NCBI RefSeq assembly: GCF_013215705.1
Contig: NZ_JABSQR010000004.1
Location: 124,001-188,000 of the forward strand
DNA from: Moritella sp.
Lineage (GTDB): Bacteria > Pseudomonadota > Gammaproteobacteria > Enterobacterales > Moritellaceae
DNA: 64,000 nucleotides
Direction: 5' to 3'
A program made the translations under genes and the position numbers. Under the pieces are notes generated by a model that worked only from the letters and a program-made list of their open reading frames with translations, was not told the DNA's origin and searched no databases. The stretch's first letter is position 1, and every line of letters begins with the position of its first letter. Shown in pieces: positions 15,730-25,269 of the stretch.

Positions 15730-17328
15730 ATGTTATCGAATTCTGCTGTAGAAAAAATCGAATTGAATGGAATCAATTGTATTGCTGATTTAATACAAGA
15801 CACATGTGAAGAATATGCGAATAAACCTGCTTATACCTGTTTAGGTAAAACCCTTACCTTTAAAGAGATTGATCAACTCTCTGCTGCCTTTGCATCTTAT
15901 TTACAAAACCATACCGACCTAAAGCCCGGTGATAAGATTGCGATCCAATTACCAAGCATCACCCAATTTCCGATTGTTGCTTATGGTGCAACTCGCGCAG
16001 GATTAGTATTAGTCAATACCAACCCGCTATATACCCCAAGAGAGATGTTACATCAATTTAACAACTCTGAAGCCACTGCATTAGTTATCTTATCTGACCT
16101 ACTACCCGTAGCAGAGAAAGTACTACCTGATACCAATATCAAGACAGTTATTACTACCCACGCAGCAGACTTACTCGCGCCACAAGATCAAGGCTCTACG
16201 CAACTAGACACAATTTCATTACTGGATGCTATTGCACTCGGTAAAAATAACCCTTACGTACCCGTTGCTTGCCACATTGATGATTTAGCCGTTTTACAAT
16301 ACACCGGCGGTACCACAGGTTTATCAAAAGGCGCAATGCTGAGCCACCGCAATGTATTAAGTAATACCATTCAAACCAAGAATCGTTTAGCCAACGAGAT
16401 CGCAGAAGGCGAAGAAATACTGATATCGCCATTACCGCTGTATCATATTTATGCATTTAATATCACCTTATTGCTGTACTTCAGTACAGGTGCTCACACT
16501 GTATTAATTCCCAATCCGCGTGATATGCCAAACTTTGTAAACGCCATCAAAGACGTGAAATTCACTGCTATTTCAGGACTAAATACCTTATTTGTTGGTT
16601 TATGTACCCTGCCTAAATTTAAAGCATTAGATTTCAGCCATTTAAAAATAACAACCTCGGGTGGCACCGCTCTCACCAGCTCAACGGCCAAGATATGGAA
16701 AGAAGTGACTGGCTGCGATATTTGTGAAGGTTATGGCTTATCTGAAACATCGCCAGTTGTTACTTTCAATCGCCCAGGAGAAACCTTAGTCGGCTCTATT
16801 GGTGCAGCCTTACCTGGCACTGAGATTAAGCTACTTGATGACAATAATAATGAAGTCGCCGCAGGTCAATCTGGTGAATTGTCTGTTCGCGGTCCACAAG
16901 TGATGCAAGGTTACTGGCGTAGTGAAGCAGCAACCACCGAAGTCATGACTGATGATGGTTTCTTCAAAACAGGTGATATTGCAGAACAATTAGACAATGG
17001 TTATTACAAAATTGTTGATCGTAAAAAAGACATGATCATCGTATCTGGTTTTAATGTTTATCCTAATGAAGTTGAAGAGATCTTATCAAATCATACGGGT
17101 ATTTTAGAAGCCGCCGTGATTGGTGTACCACTAGAAAAAACCGGTGAAGCCGTTAAAGCCTTTATTGTCAAATCTAAAGACAACCAAGACCTTAAAGAAC
17201 AAGATGTCATTTCTCACTGTAAAGAATTTTTAACTGCCTACAAAGTGCCGAAGCAAATTGTGTTTATAAATGAATTACCAAAAACAGCGGTTGGCAAAAT
17301 TCTACGTCGCGAACTGCGTACTGTTTAG
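15730..17328 (+). CDS. fadD: Long-chain acyl-CoA synthetase FadD-like
   Basis: The 532-residue AMP-forming ligase shows the P-loop YTGGTTGLSKGAMLSH (near residue 193), GYGLSETSP (A5 motif), DGFFKTGDI and the hinge VDRKKDMIIVSGFNVYPNEVEE, ending with the catalytic lysine region PKTAVGKILRREL. It activates fatty acids to acyl-CoA for beta-oxidation or phospholipid synthesis. It is slightly shorter than E. coli FadD (561), as it lacks the latter's N-terminal extension. AGGAAG lies just before the ATG. It is transcribed alone. Specificity for chain length is inferred from family resemblance. Confidence 0.88.
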   Translation: MLSNSAVEKIELNGINCIADLIQDTCEEYANKPAYTCLGKTLTFKEIDQLSAAFASYLQNHTDLKPGDKIAIQLPSITQFPIVAYGATRAGLVLVNTNPLYTPREMLHQFNNSEATALVILSDLLPVAEKVLPDTNIKTVITTHAADLLAPQDQGSTQLDTISLLDAIALGKNNPYVPVACHIDDLAVLQYTGGTTGLSKGAMLSHRNVLSNTIQTKNRLANEIAEGEEILISPLPLYHIYAFNITLLLYFSTGAHTVLIPNPRDMPNFVNAIKDVKFTAISGLNTLFVGLCTLPKFKALDFSHLKITTSGGTALTSSTAKIWKEVTGCDICEGYGLSETSPVVTFNRPGETLVGSIGAALPGTEIKLLDDNNNEVAAGQSGELSVRGPQVMQGYWRSEAATTEVMTDDGFFKTGDIAEQLDNGYYKIVDRKKDMIIVSGFNVYPNEVEEILSNHTGILEAAVIGVPLEKTGEAVKAFIVKSKDNQDLKEQDVISHCKEFLTAYKVPKQIVFINELPKTAVGKILRRELRTV

Positions 17329-17373
17329 TTAACAATTAACAAGGTACTGTAGTTAACAAGCTCTAGTTTAATG

Positions 17374-17402
17374 TAAGCACTCGACATCAGTTTGAGTGCT
17401 TA
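17374..17402. terminator. Hairpin between fadD and the histidine kinase gene
   Basis: TAAGCACTC and GAGTGCTTA form a perfect 9-bp stem with an 11-nt loop between two convergent genes. It overlaps the end of the kinase gene, and no U-run follows on either strand, so termination is plausible but unproven. Confidence 0.35.
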
Positions 17403-18799
17403 AATGTCACCACAAACAACGCCCCACCCATTTCACTCGTTTTAATTTCGATTTTCCCTTTCATGGTCTTAACCGCCGTATTCACAATCGCTAAACCTAA
17501 ACCAAAACCACCCGTTTGCCGACTTCGACTGTTATCTAAACGGGTAAACGCATCTAATACTTGCTCACGTTGCAGTGGGCTAATCCCATCGCCATCATCT
17601 TCGACAATAATACAGCAACAATCTGCATGCTTTTTAAGCGTGAGTTTAACGCGTGAGTCTGCGTATAAGCAGGCATTCTTGACGAGATTATCAATAATCA
17701 GCTGAAGATAGCGCGGATTACCATCCACACTCACCAAATCAATGCTAGATGAAATGCAGACATGTGGGTATTGGCGCTTAAATTCATTTTCACGTGACGT
17801 CATCAACCCGCTTAAATCAATGGTCTTATTTATTGACGATGGATTATGTTCAATCGTTTGCAACATCAGAATATCATTAGCCAAAGCTTCCATTTCGACT
17901 GCATAACGACTTAAATCACGATGTAATTCTGCCGTATACTCGCTATGTTCTTCATCACTTAATAAACCCATTACCAATTGAATTCGCGTTAATGGTGTAC
18001 GAAGTTCATGCGCAATTGCATTCGCCATTACACGTTGTTGGTGCTGTGAATACTGCAACGATTCAGCCATTTTATTAAAACTTGCCGCCATTTGATGCAA
18101 AGGAGCGGGGATTTTATCATTGACTCGGGTATCTAGTTCCCCCTTTGCCAGCGCTAAACTAGCAGCACTTAACCGATAGACATGATTGGATATATTTCTA
18201 ACGGTCGAATACAGCACTAAAGCGATACTTAAAAAGATAAAACCTAATAAAAATAATTCAGCATAATCATCTTCCCAATCTTCAGGCCCGTCTATCGGGT
18301 ACATAGTTTCAGAACTATCAATGATGAGCAATAGTCCATCATTATGCGGAAGGACCACGGCAAGACGCTCATCTTCCTCATCATGTTGGTATACAAATAC
18401 CCCCCACTTGCCTATTCCAGCAGGTAACGGGGGATAATTTTTATTGGGTTCTATATCAACCACATCCAATAACTCATGTTGTTGATGATAGAGTAATGCT
18501 TGCTTCATCGAGATATTTTCAATGGTAAAGCCAGTAAATCGGCTCAATAGATCAACTTCCATATTCCAGCGTTCGGTATCTTCGACAAAATCATCAAGTA
18601 ACTTGGCCGCAAAACTCGCATCATGGACAAATGTAATATCATCAAGGTTCTCGTAGTAATAATCCATCGACATACTAACAAGGACAATACTGCCAATGAT
18701 CACGGCGGTAACACTGATATACAGCTTGAAAAAAAGCGTATTCGGCGAATTTTCACGGATGAACTTCTTCAGTTTTGGAAACTGATCATTGTTTAACAA
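17387..18799 (-). CDS. RstB-like sensor histidine kinase
   Basis: The 470-residue protein has two membrane spans (about 25-45 and 182-200) around a 135-residue periplasmic sensor, then HAMP (200-250), HisKA with H264 (AIAHELRTPLTR), and HATPase (N box LIIDNLVKNAC, DDGDGISP, GGFGLGLAIV). The HAMP-HisKA region resembles RstB. The periplasmic part is acid-rich (EDWEDD, HDEEDER), which could bind cations. Its start overlaps the regulator gene by 14 bp, so the two are co-translated. The signal and targets are unknown. The lipoprotein gene upstream of the pair may belong to the same regulon. Confidence 0.85.
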   Translation of the reverse strand: MLNNDQFPKLKKFIRENSPNTLFFKLYISVTAVIIGSIVLVSMSMDYYYENLDDITFVHDASFAAKLLDDFVEDTERWNMEVDLLSRFTGFTIENISMKQALLYHQQHELLDVVDIEPNKNYPPLPAGIGKWGVFVYQHDEEDERLAVVLPHNDGLLLIIDSSETMYPIDGPEDWEDDYAELFLLGFIFLSIALVLYSTVRNISNHVYRLSAASLALAKGELDTRVNDKIPAPLHQMAASFNKMAESLQYSQHQQRVMANAIAHELRTPLTRIQLVMGLLSDEEHSEYTAELHRDLSRYAVEMEALANDILMLQTIEHNPSSINKTIDLSGLMTSRENEFKRQYPHVCISSSIDLVSVDGNPRYLQLIIDNLVKNACLYADSRVKLTLKKHADCCCIIVEDDGDGISPLQREQVLDAFTRLDNSRSRQTGGFGLGLAIVNTAVKTMKGKIEIKTSEMGGALFVVTFKHSN

Positions 18800-19484
18800 A
18801 CAGATAACCCTTACAACGAATTGTTTTGATAATTTGGTACGGTGCTACATCATCTTTTATCTTTTTACGTAAACTTGATAAGCGCATATCCAATGCTCTA
18901 TCTAGACCATCAAATTCAACACCTTTCAGTGCGCGATAACACTCATCACGACTGACGATCGTCCCTGCTTGTTTGGCTAAATATGCTAACATTTCATATT
19001 CTGCACCCGTTAAGATGATCTCTTCGTCATCACGCTTCACCAATCGCTTCAAGGTATCTATGGTTAAACTGCCAGTATGATTCAGCGCACTATTGTGGTT
19101 CTTAGTTCTATTCTCACGACGCAAAAATGCTTCGATATGCGATAATAAAATGTGTGGTCGCAGCGGTTTGTGTAAATAACCGTCAGCGCCCGTATCTAAC
19201 GCTGCAATTTCGGATATTTCTTCACTGCAAGCGGTGAGCATGATAATAGGCCCGCTATAGTGCTCACGACTTTGCTTACATACTTCGATACCGTTCAAGC
19301 CTGGCATCATAATATCTAATACCACTAGGTCTGGTTGCAACCGGATGATGTCAGAGAGTCCATCAATGCCATTATTACTGAGCGATACTTGGTATCCTTT
19401 ACTGCTTAAAAACATGTCAAGAAGGCGACAAATCTCTAAATCATCTTCAACAATTAAAATGTGTTTTTGGTCATCTTCCAACAT
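18786..19484 (-). CDS. RstA-like OmpR-family response regulator
   Basis: The ATG at 19482-19484 is chosen over a TTG two codons earlier. The 232 residues comprise a receiver domain with acidic pocket E13, D14, D15 and phospho-acceptor D57 (VVLDIMMPG), K at LHKPLRP, and a winged-helix DNA-binding domain (LTGAEYEMLAYLAKQ, DMRLSSLRKKIKDD, IKTIRCKGYLF). The receiver is RstA-like (GPIIMLTACSEE). It overlaps its kinase by 14 bp. It should act as a transcription factor when phosphorylated by that kinase. Confidence 0.88.
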   Translation of the reverse strand: MLEDDQKHILIVEDDLEICRLLDMFLSSKGYQVSLSNNGIDGLSDIIRLQPDLVVLDIMMPGLNGIEVCKQSREHYSGPIIMLTACSEEISEIAALDTGADGYLHKPLRPHILLSHIEAFLRRENRTKNHNSALNHTGSLTIDTLKRLVKRDDEEIILTGAEYEMLAYLAKQAGTIVSRDECYRALKGVEFDGLDRALDMRLSSLRKKIKDDVAPYQIIKTIRCKGYLFVKQ

Positions 19485-19539
19485 GTTCAACGAAACCTTA
19501 TGTCATTATAAATAAGTAAAATACAGGGCGACCAAGTGT

Positions 19540-21255
19540 TTAAGCGCTCGGTAAATTTAGCTCACTGTCATTAAATTCAATTTTCTGAATATTCATCAAT
19601 TTATCCGTACCATTGCGGTTATTGACCTTATCTTGTATCAAGAACCCCATACCATCAGGATTAACGTCAAACTCAGATTGTAAACCATCAACTTTATACG
19701 TGTTTACGCCGCCTTTACCATCAATTTTGTTATCCCCTTGATTACCCATCAAGAAGTTATTTTGGCTATTGCCTGAGATATGGCTGTTATTGGTACCCGT
19801 TAAACGTACAGACTGCAAATATTGTGATTTGGCGGTATAACTTAATGCCGCGTCATAATCCAGATAGAAAGTACTACCCGCTGCAAAACTAGGGTCGATA
19901 TCCATGGTCGTTGGAATATATTCAGGTAAGAATTCAGCAATAATTTTCTGTCCGTTGCTGTCACGCGCCGTTTGTAATGCACGTGAATTGCCCGTGTAAC
20001 CATCCATACCCACGGGTAATCGTGCCCACATACCATAATATGCTTCAACTGTGGCGGCAAAATATTCATGAGAAACACTATTGCCCGTTTCCAAGTCACC
20101 TTCAGCACGCCACTCTGCTAGTTGGTCCACTTCTGGGTTCCACACTTTATTTGTTAACGCGACCTCAGCTTGGTCCGCAATTTTCTTTTGCAATGATGCC
20201 ATCGCAGGTGCTATACCTTGCGCTTGAGTCAAGTGTAATACTTCTTCAAAGGTTGCATCACGCGCAGATGATGGCGCAGCCAAGTAGCGGCTATCACCTT
20301 CTACAAAAATTTCGGTCGCGTATAAATCCTGACCAAACTCCGCTATTTTACTATTACCAAACTCCCCTTCCATGGCTTGCTCTGAGGCTGGTTCATCATT
20401 AAAAATAAATAATGACGCCCCTCTATTACCCATACTGTTTGCGACCAGTGTTTTCTTTACTGTCGCGGTATCGGTTAAATAAAACTCAAGTGTATTTCGA
20501 GCTTTAAGTAATTGTGCTAAAGATACCTTTGATTGAGCGAAAATATGAATCGCTTTACCATTGGGTGCTGTAACCCAAGTATAGCGATCAAATAAATCAG
20601 TAGCCGCTTGGCCAAACTGACTTGGCACAGCAAACACGTTAGCCTGTTCGTTGGCTGTCATCTCGCGTGTTGCAATGTCGTACTTGGCAATGTCTGCTGC
20701 ACTCATCCAGTGAATATTATTAGCACTCGCTGCATTTAGCGTATACCAGTAAAAACTTGGATCAAAGCCAATTTTATTATAATACGTTAAATAACGTTGA
20801 TGCTCAGGATGACTCGTCGGTAAGTTTTTACCTTCTGTACCACTCCCGTCCGCCCAAGAATGTACACCGATTCGAGCACTCGGATCAACAATACGCTCTA
20901 CACCAGCAAGGAAAAAATCGGTTCCACCCGAAGCGATCATGGCATCGGCAGGTAGCATGGTTTTTAAATTTTTACTGCGTACTAACAATGACGCTTTTAA
21001 GTTCGCTTCATCATCTCTAGAACCGGGCACTTGCACCATCACAATCGTATCGACCTGTGGGTTTGCAGCGGTCATCGTATTTAACTGTGCAACAATATCG
21101 CTATTAATCTCGCCATTCATATAGGCTTTATTACCATAAACGGTGAATAACGGTGTTTTACCGCCCGAACTTGTTGGTGAACCACTGTCATCTGAGCTAT
21201 TGCAGCCAGTCAATAATAACCCTAACAATACTGTGATACTAACGAATTTATTCAT
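19540..21255 (-). CDS. Lipoprotein with ClpP/crotonase-like domain and C-terminal repeat-type tail
   Basis: The 571-residue product has a lipobox (LLLTGC, C18) and a Ser/Gly-rich linker, so it is a membrane-anchored lipoprotein. Residues ~35-200 resemble the periplasmic ClpP-like family (COG3904 type): TIVMVQVPGS, IASGGTDFFLAG, VDPSARIGVHSWADG. The position where a nucleophilic serine is expected reads GGTDFF, so catalysis is doubtful. The middle contains TFEEVLHL and SHEYFAATVEAYYG, which weakly recall a degenerate metallopeptidase. The tail has HISGNSQNNFLMGNQGDNKIDG, like RTX/calcium-binding repeats. It is a lone gene, upstream of the two-component genes. The function is unknown. Confidence 0.75.
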   Translation of the reverse strand: MNKFVSITVLLGLLLTGCNSSDDSGSPTSSGGKTPLFTVYGNKAYMNGEINSDIVAQLNTMTAANPQVDTIVMVQVPGSRDDEANLKASLLVRSKNLKTMLPADAMIASGGTDFFLAGVERIVDPSARIGVHSWADGSGTEGKNLPTSHPEHQRYLTYYNKIGFDPSFYWYTLNAASANNIHWMSAADIAKYDIATREMTANEQANVFAVPSQFGQAATDLFDRYTWVTAPNGKAIHIFAQSKVSLAQLLKARNTLEFYLTDTATVKKTLVANSMGNRGASLFIFNDEPASEQAMEGEFGNSKIAEFGQDLYATEIFVEGDSRYLAAPSSARDATFEEVLHLTQAQGIAPAMASLQKKIADQAEVALTNKVWNPEVDQLAEWRAEGDLETGNSVSHEYFAATVEAYYGMWARLPVGMDGYTGNSRALQTARDSNGQKIIAEFLPEYIPTTMDIDPSFAAGSTFYLDYDAALSYTAKSQYLQSVRLTGTNNSHISGNSQNNFLMGNQGDNKIDGKGGVNTYKVDGLQSEFDVNPDGMGFLIQDKVNNRNGTDKLMNIQKIEFNDSELNLPSA

Positions 21256-21524
21256 ATGAATTCCTTTGCTCTATGACGTATAAATAACAACGCCATCATA
21301 TAAAACGAAACATAAGCTTTCCGTCTCTAATTTGTCAGTTTTGTAAGCTTTGTAAGAGGTAATCAAGCCGCAAGTCGATATTTTTGCAAACTACTGTAAT
21401 TTTATCAGTGTTCCTCGACTTAATATCTATACAGATTTAATAATTGCGCTAAAATACATGCTAATAACCTTGGCTTTAAATCGTGCTTGCAGAAACAGTA
21501 AGCACGCTTCAGATAAGAGTAAAC

Positions 21525-23588
21525 ATGCTTTCAGATAAGAGTAAAAAAGCTATTCGTGATGTTTATCAAAACATCCGTGATTCACTACCTGACTTCGTAG
21601 TCCGACGATCACAAAATATCCTTGTAGCTGAAATGGCAAAAACCCTCGCCGGTAATTTTGATAAAAACCGCCGTTTGATTATTGCTGAAGCAGGAACAGG
21701 CACAGGTAAATCATTGGCTTATTTGATTGCAGGGATCCCACTCGCTACCGAAGCGAAACAGACGTTAGTCATATCGACTGCGACGATCGCCTTGCAAGAG
21801 CAGTTATTGCACAAAGAGTTACCTTTCTTTCGCCGTCAATCTGGACTGAAATTTGAGTTTGCCTTAGTAAAAGGTCGCCAACGTTATTGCTGTGAACAAA
21901 AACTGGCGATGCTTGCCCAAGCTGACGATCAAATGGAACTGCTTGCTGACTTAGCGACGATACCGAAAAAACGTGATTTACAATTGTTCAAGCGCTTGTT
22001 TACTGCTTATGCGGCAGGAAAATGGAAAGGTGATATCGATAGCTGGCCCACTCAGATCCCCGATGATATCTGGCAATTAATCGTTTCTGATCGTCATAGT
22101 TGCAGTAAATCATTTAGTGCACACCGTAACTGTCCGTTTCATAAAGCGCGTGAAGCCTTAGACCAGTGTGATGTGCTCATTGTTAACCACGCATTATTAC
22201 TGGCCGATTTAGAGCTCGGAGGCGGTATTATTTTACCCAAGCCTGAAGACTGCTATTACGTACTTGATGAAGCCCATCACTTACCGCGCATTACGCGAGA
22301 CTTCTCGTCAGCACATGCGTCAGTGTTAGGTGCGAAAGCTTGGTTACAAACCATGGCGGTAGCAATGCGCCAACTCACCCAAGCCATTGCGTCAAGTGAG
22401 ATATCTGATCCAGTCACCAAACTACTCAGCTCAATCAATAGCATTAATAAAGAGCTTACCAAGATCCACAGTTTAATGGCGGCCAATGACAACCAATTTA
22501 GCAACGATTCATGGCGATTTACCAATGGTGAACTACCTGAAGCATTAGCTGAATTAGCGGCAAACATGAATCATGAAACCAAACGCGGTGTTAGCCAAAC
22601 AGCTAAAATTATTGATATTTTGGCTGAACAGTTAAAGCAAGATCAGTTACCGCAAGCGAAAGCGAACAAACTCATTGCCGAGGTTGGTTTCTACTTACAG
22701 CGTATCGAAAATCTCCATCAAGTGTGGAACATGCTGATTAAAGAAACCAAAGGTACACCACTGGCTAAATGGGTTGAGAAAAGCGGCAGCCGCCAAGACG
22801 ATCATGTCTTTGCTGCGAGCTTGATTGATGTGGACAGCAAGCTAGAACACATGTTGTGGTCGCAATGTGGCGCAGCGATCTTGACCTCTGCAACACTAAC
22901 CTCACTCGGTAACTTTAATTATTTCCGCCGTCAAGTGGGGTTATTGAATGATGAATCTACCCAACATCTGCAACTCGACTCACCGTTTGACTTTGAACAA
23001 GCAGAGCTGTATATCCCTAACTTAGCACTGGCACCAAATGAACCAGGCTTTACTGAATTATTAGGTGAAAAACTCCCTAGCTTGTTGCCAGACAAAAAAG
23101 CCTCATTGGTGTTGTTTAGCTCGTATCGTCAAATGAACCAAGTAGCAGAAATTATCCGTAGTACCACTAATCTCGAGCTATTGGTACAAAAAGAAAGTTC
23201 ACGCAGCGAGCAATTAAAAAAACACGCCGAAAATGTCAAAGCCAATAAAACCAGTATCTTATTTGGTACTAGCAGCTTATCTGAAGGGCTTGATTTACCC
23301 GGTGACCTACTCACCAATTTAATTATCACTAAGATCCCATTCTCAGTACCCACCTCGCCAGTAGAGGAAGCGCAGTCAGAATGGATCACCAAATCGGGCG
23401 GTAATCCGTTTATGCAAGTGTCGGTACCCGAAGCCAGTAAAAAATTAATCCAATCTTGTGGCCGATTGCTGAGAAAAGAGAAAGATTCTGGTAGAATCAC
23501 GCTACTTGATCGTCGAGTTGTTAGTAAACGCTATGGACCAGCATTACTTAATTCGCTTCCCCCTTATAAAAGAAATATAGAATTTTGA
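21525..23588 (+). CDS. dinG: DinG-type ATP-dependent DNA helicase
   Basis: I take the ATG at 21525 (AAGAGT 4-9 bp upstream) rather than a GTG at 21483. The 687 residues have the XPD/DinG motifs: Walker A EAGTGTGKS (55-63), STATIALQEQL, DEAH (248-251), TSATL, SSLSEGLDLPG and QSCGRLLR. DinG unwinds 5'-3' and resolves R-loops and G-quadruplexes using a 4Fe-4S cluster. Here candidate ligands are C122/C123, C193 and C203; the equivalent of E. coli C199 seems absent. The stop TGA overlaps the next gene's TTG start, so the two are probably coupled. Confidence 0.88.
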   Translation: MLSDKSKKAIRDVYQNIRDSLPDFVVRRSQNILVAEMAKTLAGNFDKNRRLIIAEAGTGTGKSLAYLIAGIPLATEAKQTLVISTATIALQEQLLHKELPFFRRQSGLKFEFALVKGRQRYCCEQKLAMLAQADDQMELLADLATIPKKRDLQLFKRLFTAYAAGKWKGDIDSWPTQIPDDIWQLIVSDRHSCSKSFSAHRNCPFHKAREALDQCDVLIVNHALLLADLELGGGIILPKPEDCYYVLDEAHHLPRITRDFSSAHASVLGAKAWLQTMAVAMRQLTQAIASSEISDPVTKLLSSINSINKELTKIHSLMAANDNQFSNDSWRFTNGELPEALAELAANMNHETKRGVSQTAKIIDILAEQLKQDQLPQAKANKLIAEVGFYLQRIENLHQVWNMLIKETKGTPLAKWVEKSGSRQDDHVFAASLIDVDSKLEHMLWSQCGAAILTSATLTSLGNFNYFRRQVGLLNDESTQHLQLDSPFDFEQAELYIPNLALAPNEPGFTELLGEKLPSLLPDKKASLVLFSSYRQMNQVAEIIRSTTNLELLVQKESSRSEQLKKHAENVKANKTSILFGTSSLSEGLDLPGDLLTNLIITKIPFSVPTSPVEEAQSEWITKSGGNPFMQVSVPEASKKLIQSCGRLLRKEKDSGRITLLDRRVVSKRYGPALLNSLPPYKRNIEF

Positions 23589-24367
23589 TATTAGAACTTG
23601 GTTTAGAACCTTCGGTTTTTATAATTTTATGCAGCGTTGCACTGGTTGCAGGTTTCATCGACGCTATTGCTGGCGGCGGCGGGTTATTAACAGTGCCCGC
23701 ATTACTCAGTGCAGGTCTACCGCCACACCTTGCATTAGGTACCAATAAATTGGCTGCCAGTTTTGGTTCATGCGCTGCGGCAATCACCTTCTATAAGAAG
23801 CGTTTGTTTAACCCCAAATTTTGGTGGCGATCATTTGTATTCACAGCCATTGGGGCAATATGCGGAACCCTAGTCGTTAACGTCATCAGCACAGCTTGGT
23901 TAGACAAGTTATTACCGGTAATTATTATCTTTACGGCTATCTACTCTATCTTTAGCAAAACCCAAGAACATACTGGTGAAACCTTACCCGATGATAATCC
24001 CGCGCTGCATAAGAAACAGGGCTTACAGGGTTATATTATAGGTTTCTATGACGGTGTAGCAGGGCCAGGTACAGGTGCATTTTGGACCGTATCAACGATG
24101 GCGTTGTACAAACTCAATATTCTGTTTGCTTCGGGCGTTGCTAAAGCAATGAATTTTACCAGTAACTTTACCTCACTACTGACTTTTATTTATCTTGGTC
24201 ATATCAATTGGTATCTGGGTTTAAGTATGGGGGTGTGTATTATGGTTGGCGCCATTGCAGGTGCACATACCGCTATTCATTTTGGTGCTAAATTCATTCG
24301 CCCATTATTTATTACAGTGGTGATCATTATCGCTTGTAAACTGGCTTATCAAGCATGGCTACAATAA
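23585..24367 (+). CDS. TauE/SafE (TSUP) family permease, YfcA-like
   Basis: The 260-residue membrane protein has about 8 spans and the TSUP duplicated motif: AGFIDAIAGGGGLLTVPALL near residue 20 and YDGVAGPGTGAFW near residue 155. The TTG start lies in a TTGA overlap with the dinG stop; no closer ATG gives a full N-terminus. Family members move sulfite, sulfoacetate or other organosulfur anions, but many YfcA-type proteins are uncharacterised. It overlaps priC by 13 bp. The position between two DNA-replication genes looks like operon convenience rather than function. Confidence 0.85.
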   Translation: MILELGLEPSVFIILCSVALVAGFIDAIAGGGGLLTVPALLSAGLPPHLALGTNKLAASFGSCAAAITFYKKRLFNPKFWWRSFVFTAIGAICGTLVVNVISTAWLDKLLPVIIIFTAIYSIFSKTQEHTGETLPDDNPALHKKQGLQGYIIGFYDGVAGPGTGAFWTVSTMALYKLNILFASGVAKAMNFTSNFTSLLTFIYLGHINWYLGLSMGVCIMVGAIAGAHTAIHFGAKFIRPLFITVVIIIACKLAYQAWLQ

Positions 24368-25017
24368 ACCGTCAGCAGCAACAGCTAAACCAACTCGCTC
24401 AGCGTATTCAACAGCTGAATGCGTTGAGTAAGCAAGTCAACTCGAATCACACCGCTACGATCAACTATAAATTACGTGATCGCGCCTTGTTCTATCCGGG
24501 GTTATTCATCAATAAAAATCACGATATTCATCAATACGTGGCCGAATTAGAAAAAAGTATGATCCGTTTGCAGCACTATTTTGATAAAAGGTTTGATAAG
24601 AGTTTTGATAAAAGCTTTGATAACAATGTGGATAAACAAGCAGACAGCGCTAAACCATCAATATCATCGTCAAACGATACGCTATCAATAGAAACAGTAT
24701 TATTAGAAAAGGTGGCGCATCAATTTAGAGCGATTAACGGCGTATTACAACAGTGTCATTTTAGACGTGGTGAAGTAAAAGAAGAACCGAAGAATTACGA
24801 TATTCTCGCGAAAAAATTATTGCAGAAATCACACTATTTATATCAAAAACTAGCACAACAAATAGACTATGAACGCCGTTTGCAAGCAATGATAGATCAG
24901 CAAAGCGACCCAGTTCAATTACAGCAAACGAAACAAAGGTTACAACGTTGTCAGGCCGCTACAGCAAAAGTCCGCCAACAATTACAACGCTATGAACAAA
25001 AGAAAGACCTTAGCTAG
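24355..25017 (+). CDS. priC: Primosomal replication protein PriC
   Basis: The 220-residue helical protein matches PriC: an N-terminal Gln-rich helix, RALFYPGLF, and a basic C-terminal half (ILAKKLLQKSHYLYQKL, QQLQRYEQ). PriC recognises stalled forks with SSB and reloads DnaB through PriA-independent restart. It is longer than E. coli PriC (175), due to an inserted acidic/Ser-rich linker at about residues 75-112 that contains the direct repeats FDKSFDKSFDNN. It overlaps the permease gene by 13 bp and is followed 65 bp later by rsmS, the same order as in E. coli. Confidence 0.85.
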   Translation: MATINRQQQQLNQLAQRIQQLNALSKQVNSNHTATINYKLRDRALFYPGLFINKNHDIHQYVAELEKSMIRLQHYFDKRFDKSFDKSFDNNVDKQADSAKPSISSSNDTLSIETVLLEKVAHQFRAINGVLQQCHFRRGEVKEEPKNYDILAKKLLQKSHYLYQKLAQQIDYERRLQAMIDQQSDPVQLQQTKQRLQRCQAATAKVRQQLQRYEQKKDLS

Positions 25018-25082
25018 TTTAGCTCTAGTGCTAGAAGCAAACCAATTAAATAAGTTACTAAAATAATGAAGGATTCTTTATC

Positions 25083-25235
25083 ATGTCGCTAGAAAACGCG
25101 CCGAAACATATAAAACTAGCAGTCGATCTCATCCAATTACTGGAAGAAAACCAGATGCCGACAGAAACAGTCGTGAAAGCATTAGCTATCGCACAACAAG
25201 ACTTCCAACGTAAACTTGAAGCTGAAGCCAGCTAA
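25083..25235 (+). CDS. rsmS: RsmS/YbaM-like small protein (DUF2496)
   Basis: This 50-residue gene is too short for usual cut-offs but is clear: AAGGA upstream, ATG at 25083, and a product starting [24 protein letters not shown], the DUF2496 signature of E. coli YbaM. RsmS is described as a pleiotropic regulator in Pectobacterium; YbaM in E. coli is uncharacterised. It follows priC as in enterobacteria, supporting orthology. It has no membrane span and two short helices. Confidence 0.88.
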   Translation: MSLENAPKHIKLAVDLIQLLEENQMPTETVVKALAIAQQDFQRKLEAEAS

Positions 25236-25269
25236 CAGCTATTAATAAGCGCAATTAACAACAGCAGTC

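Noticed and set aside
19977-20402. 141-codon plus-strand frame
   Set aside because: It is antisense to the lipoprotein gene, has no ribosome site, and its composition fits a shadow frame.
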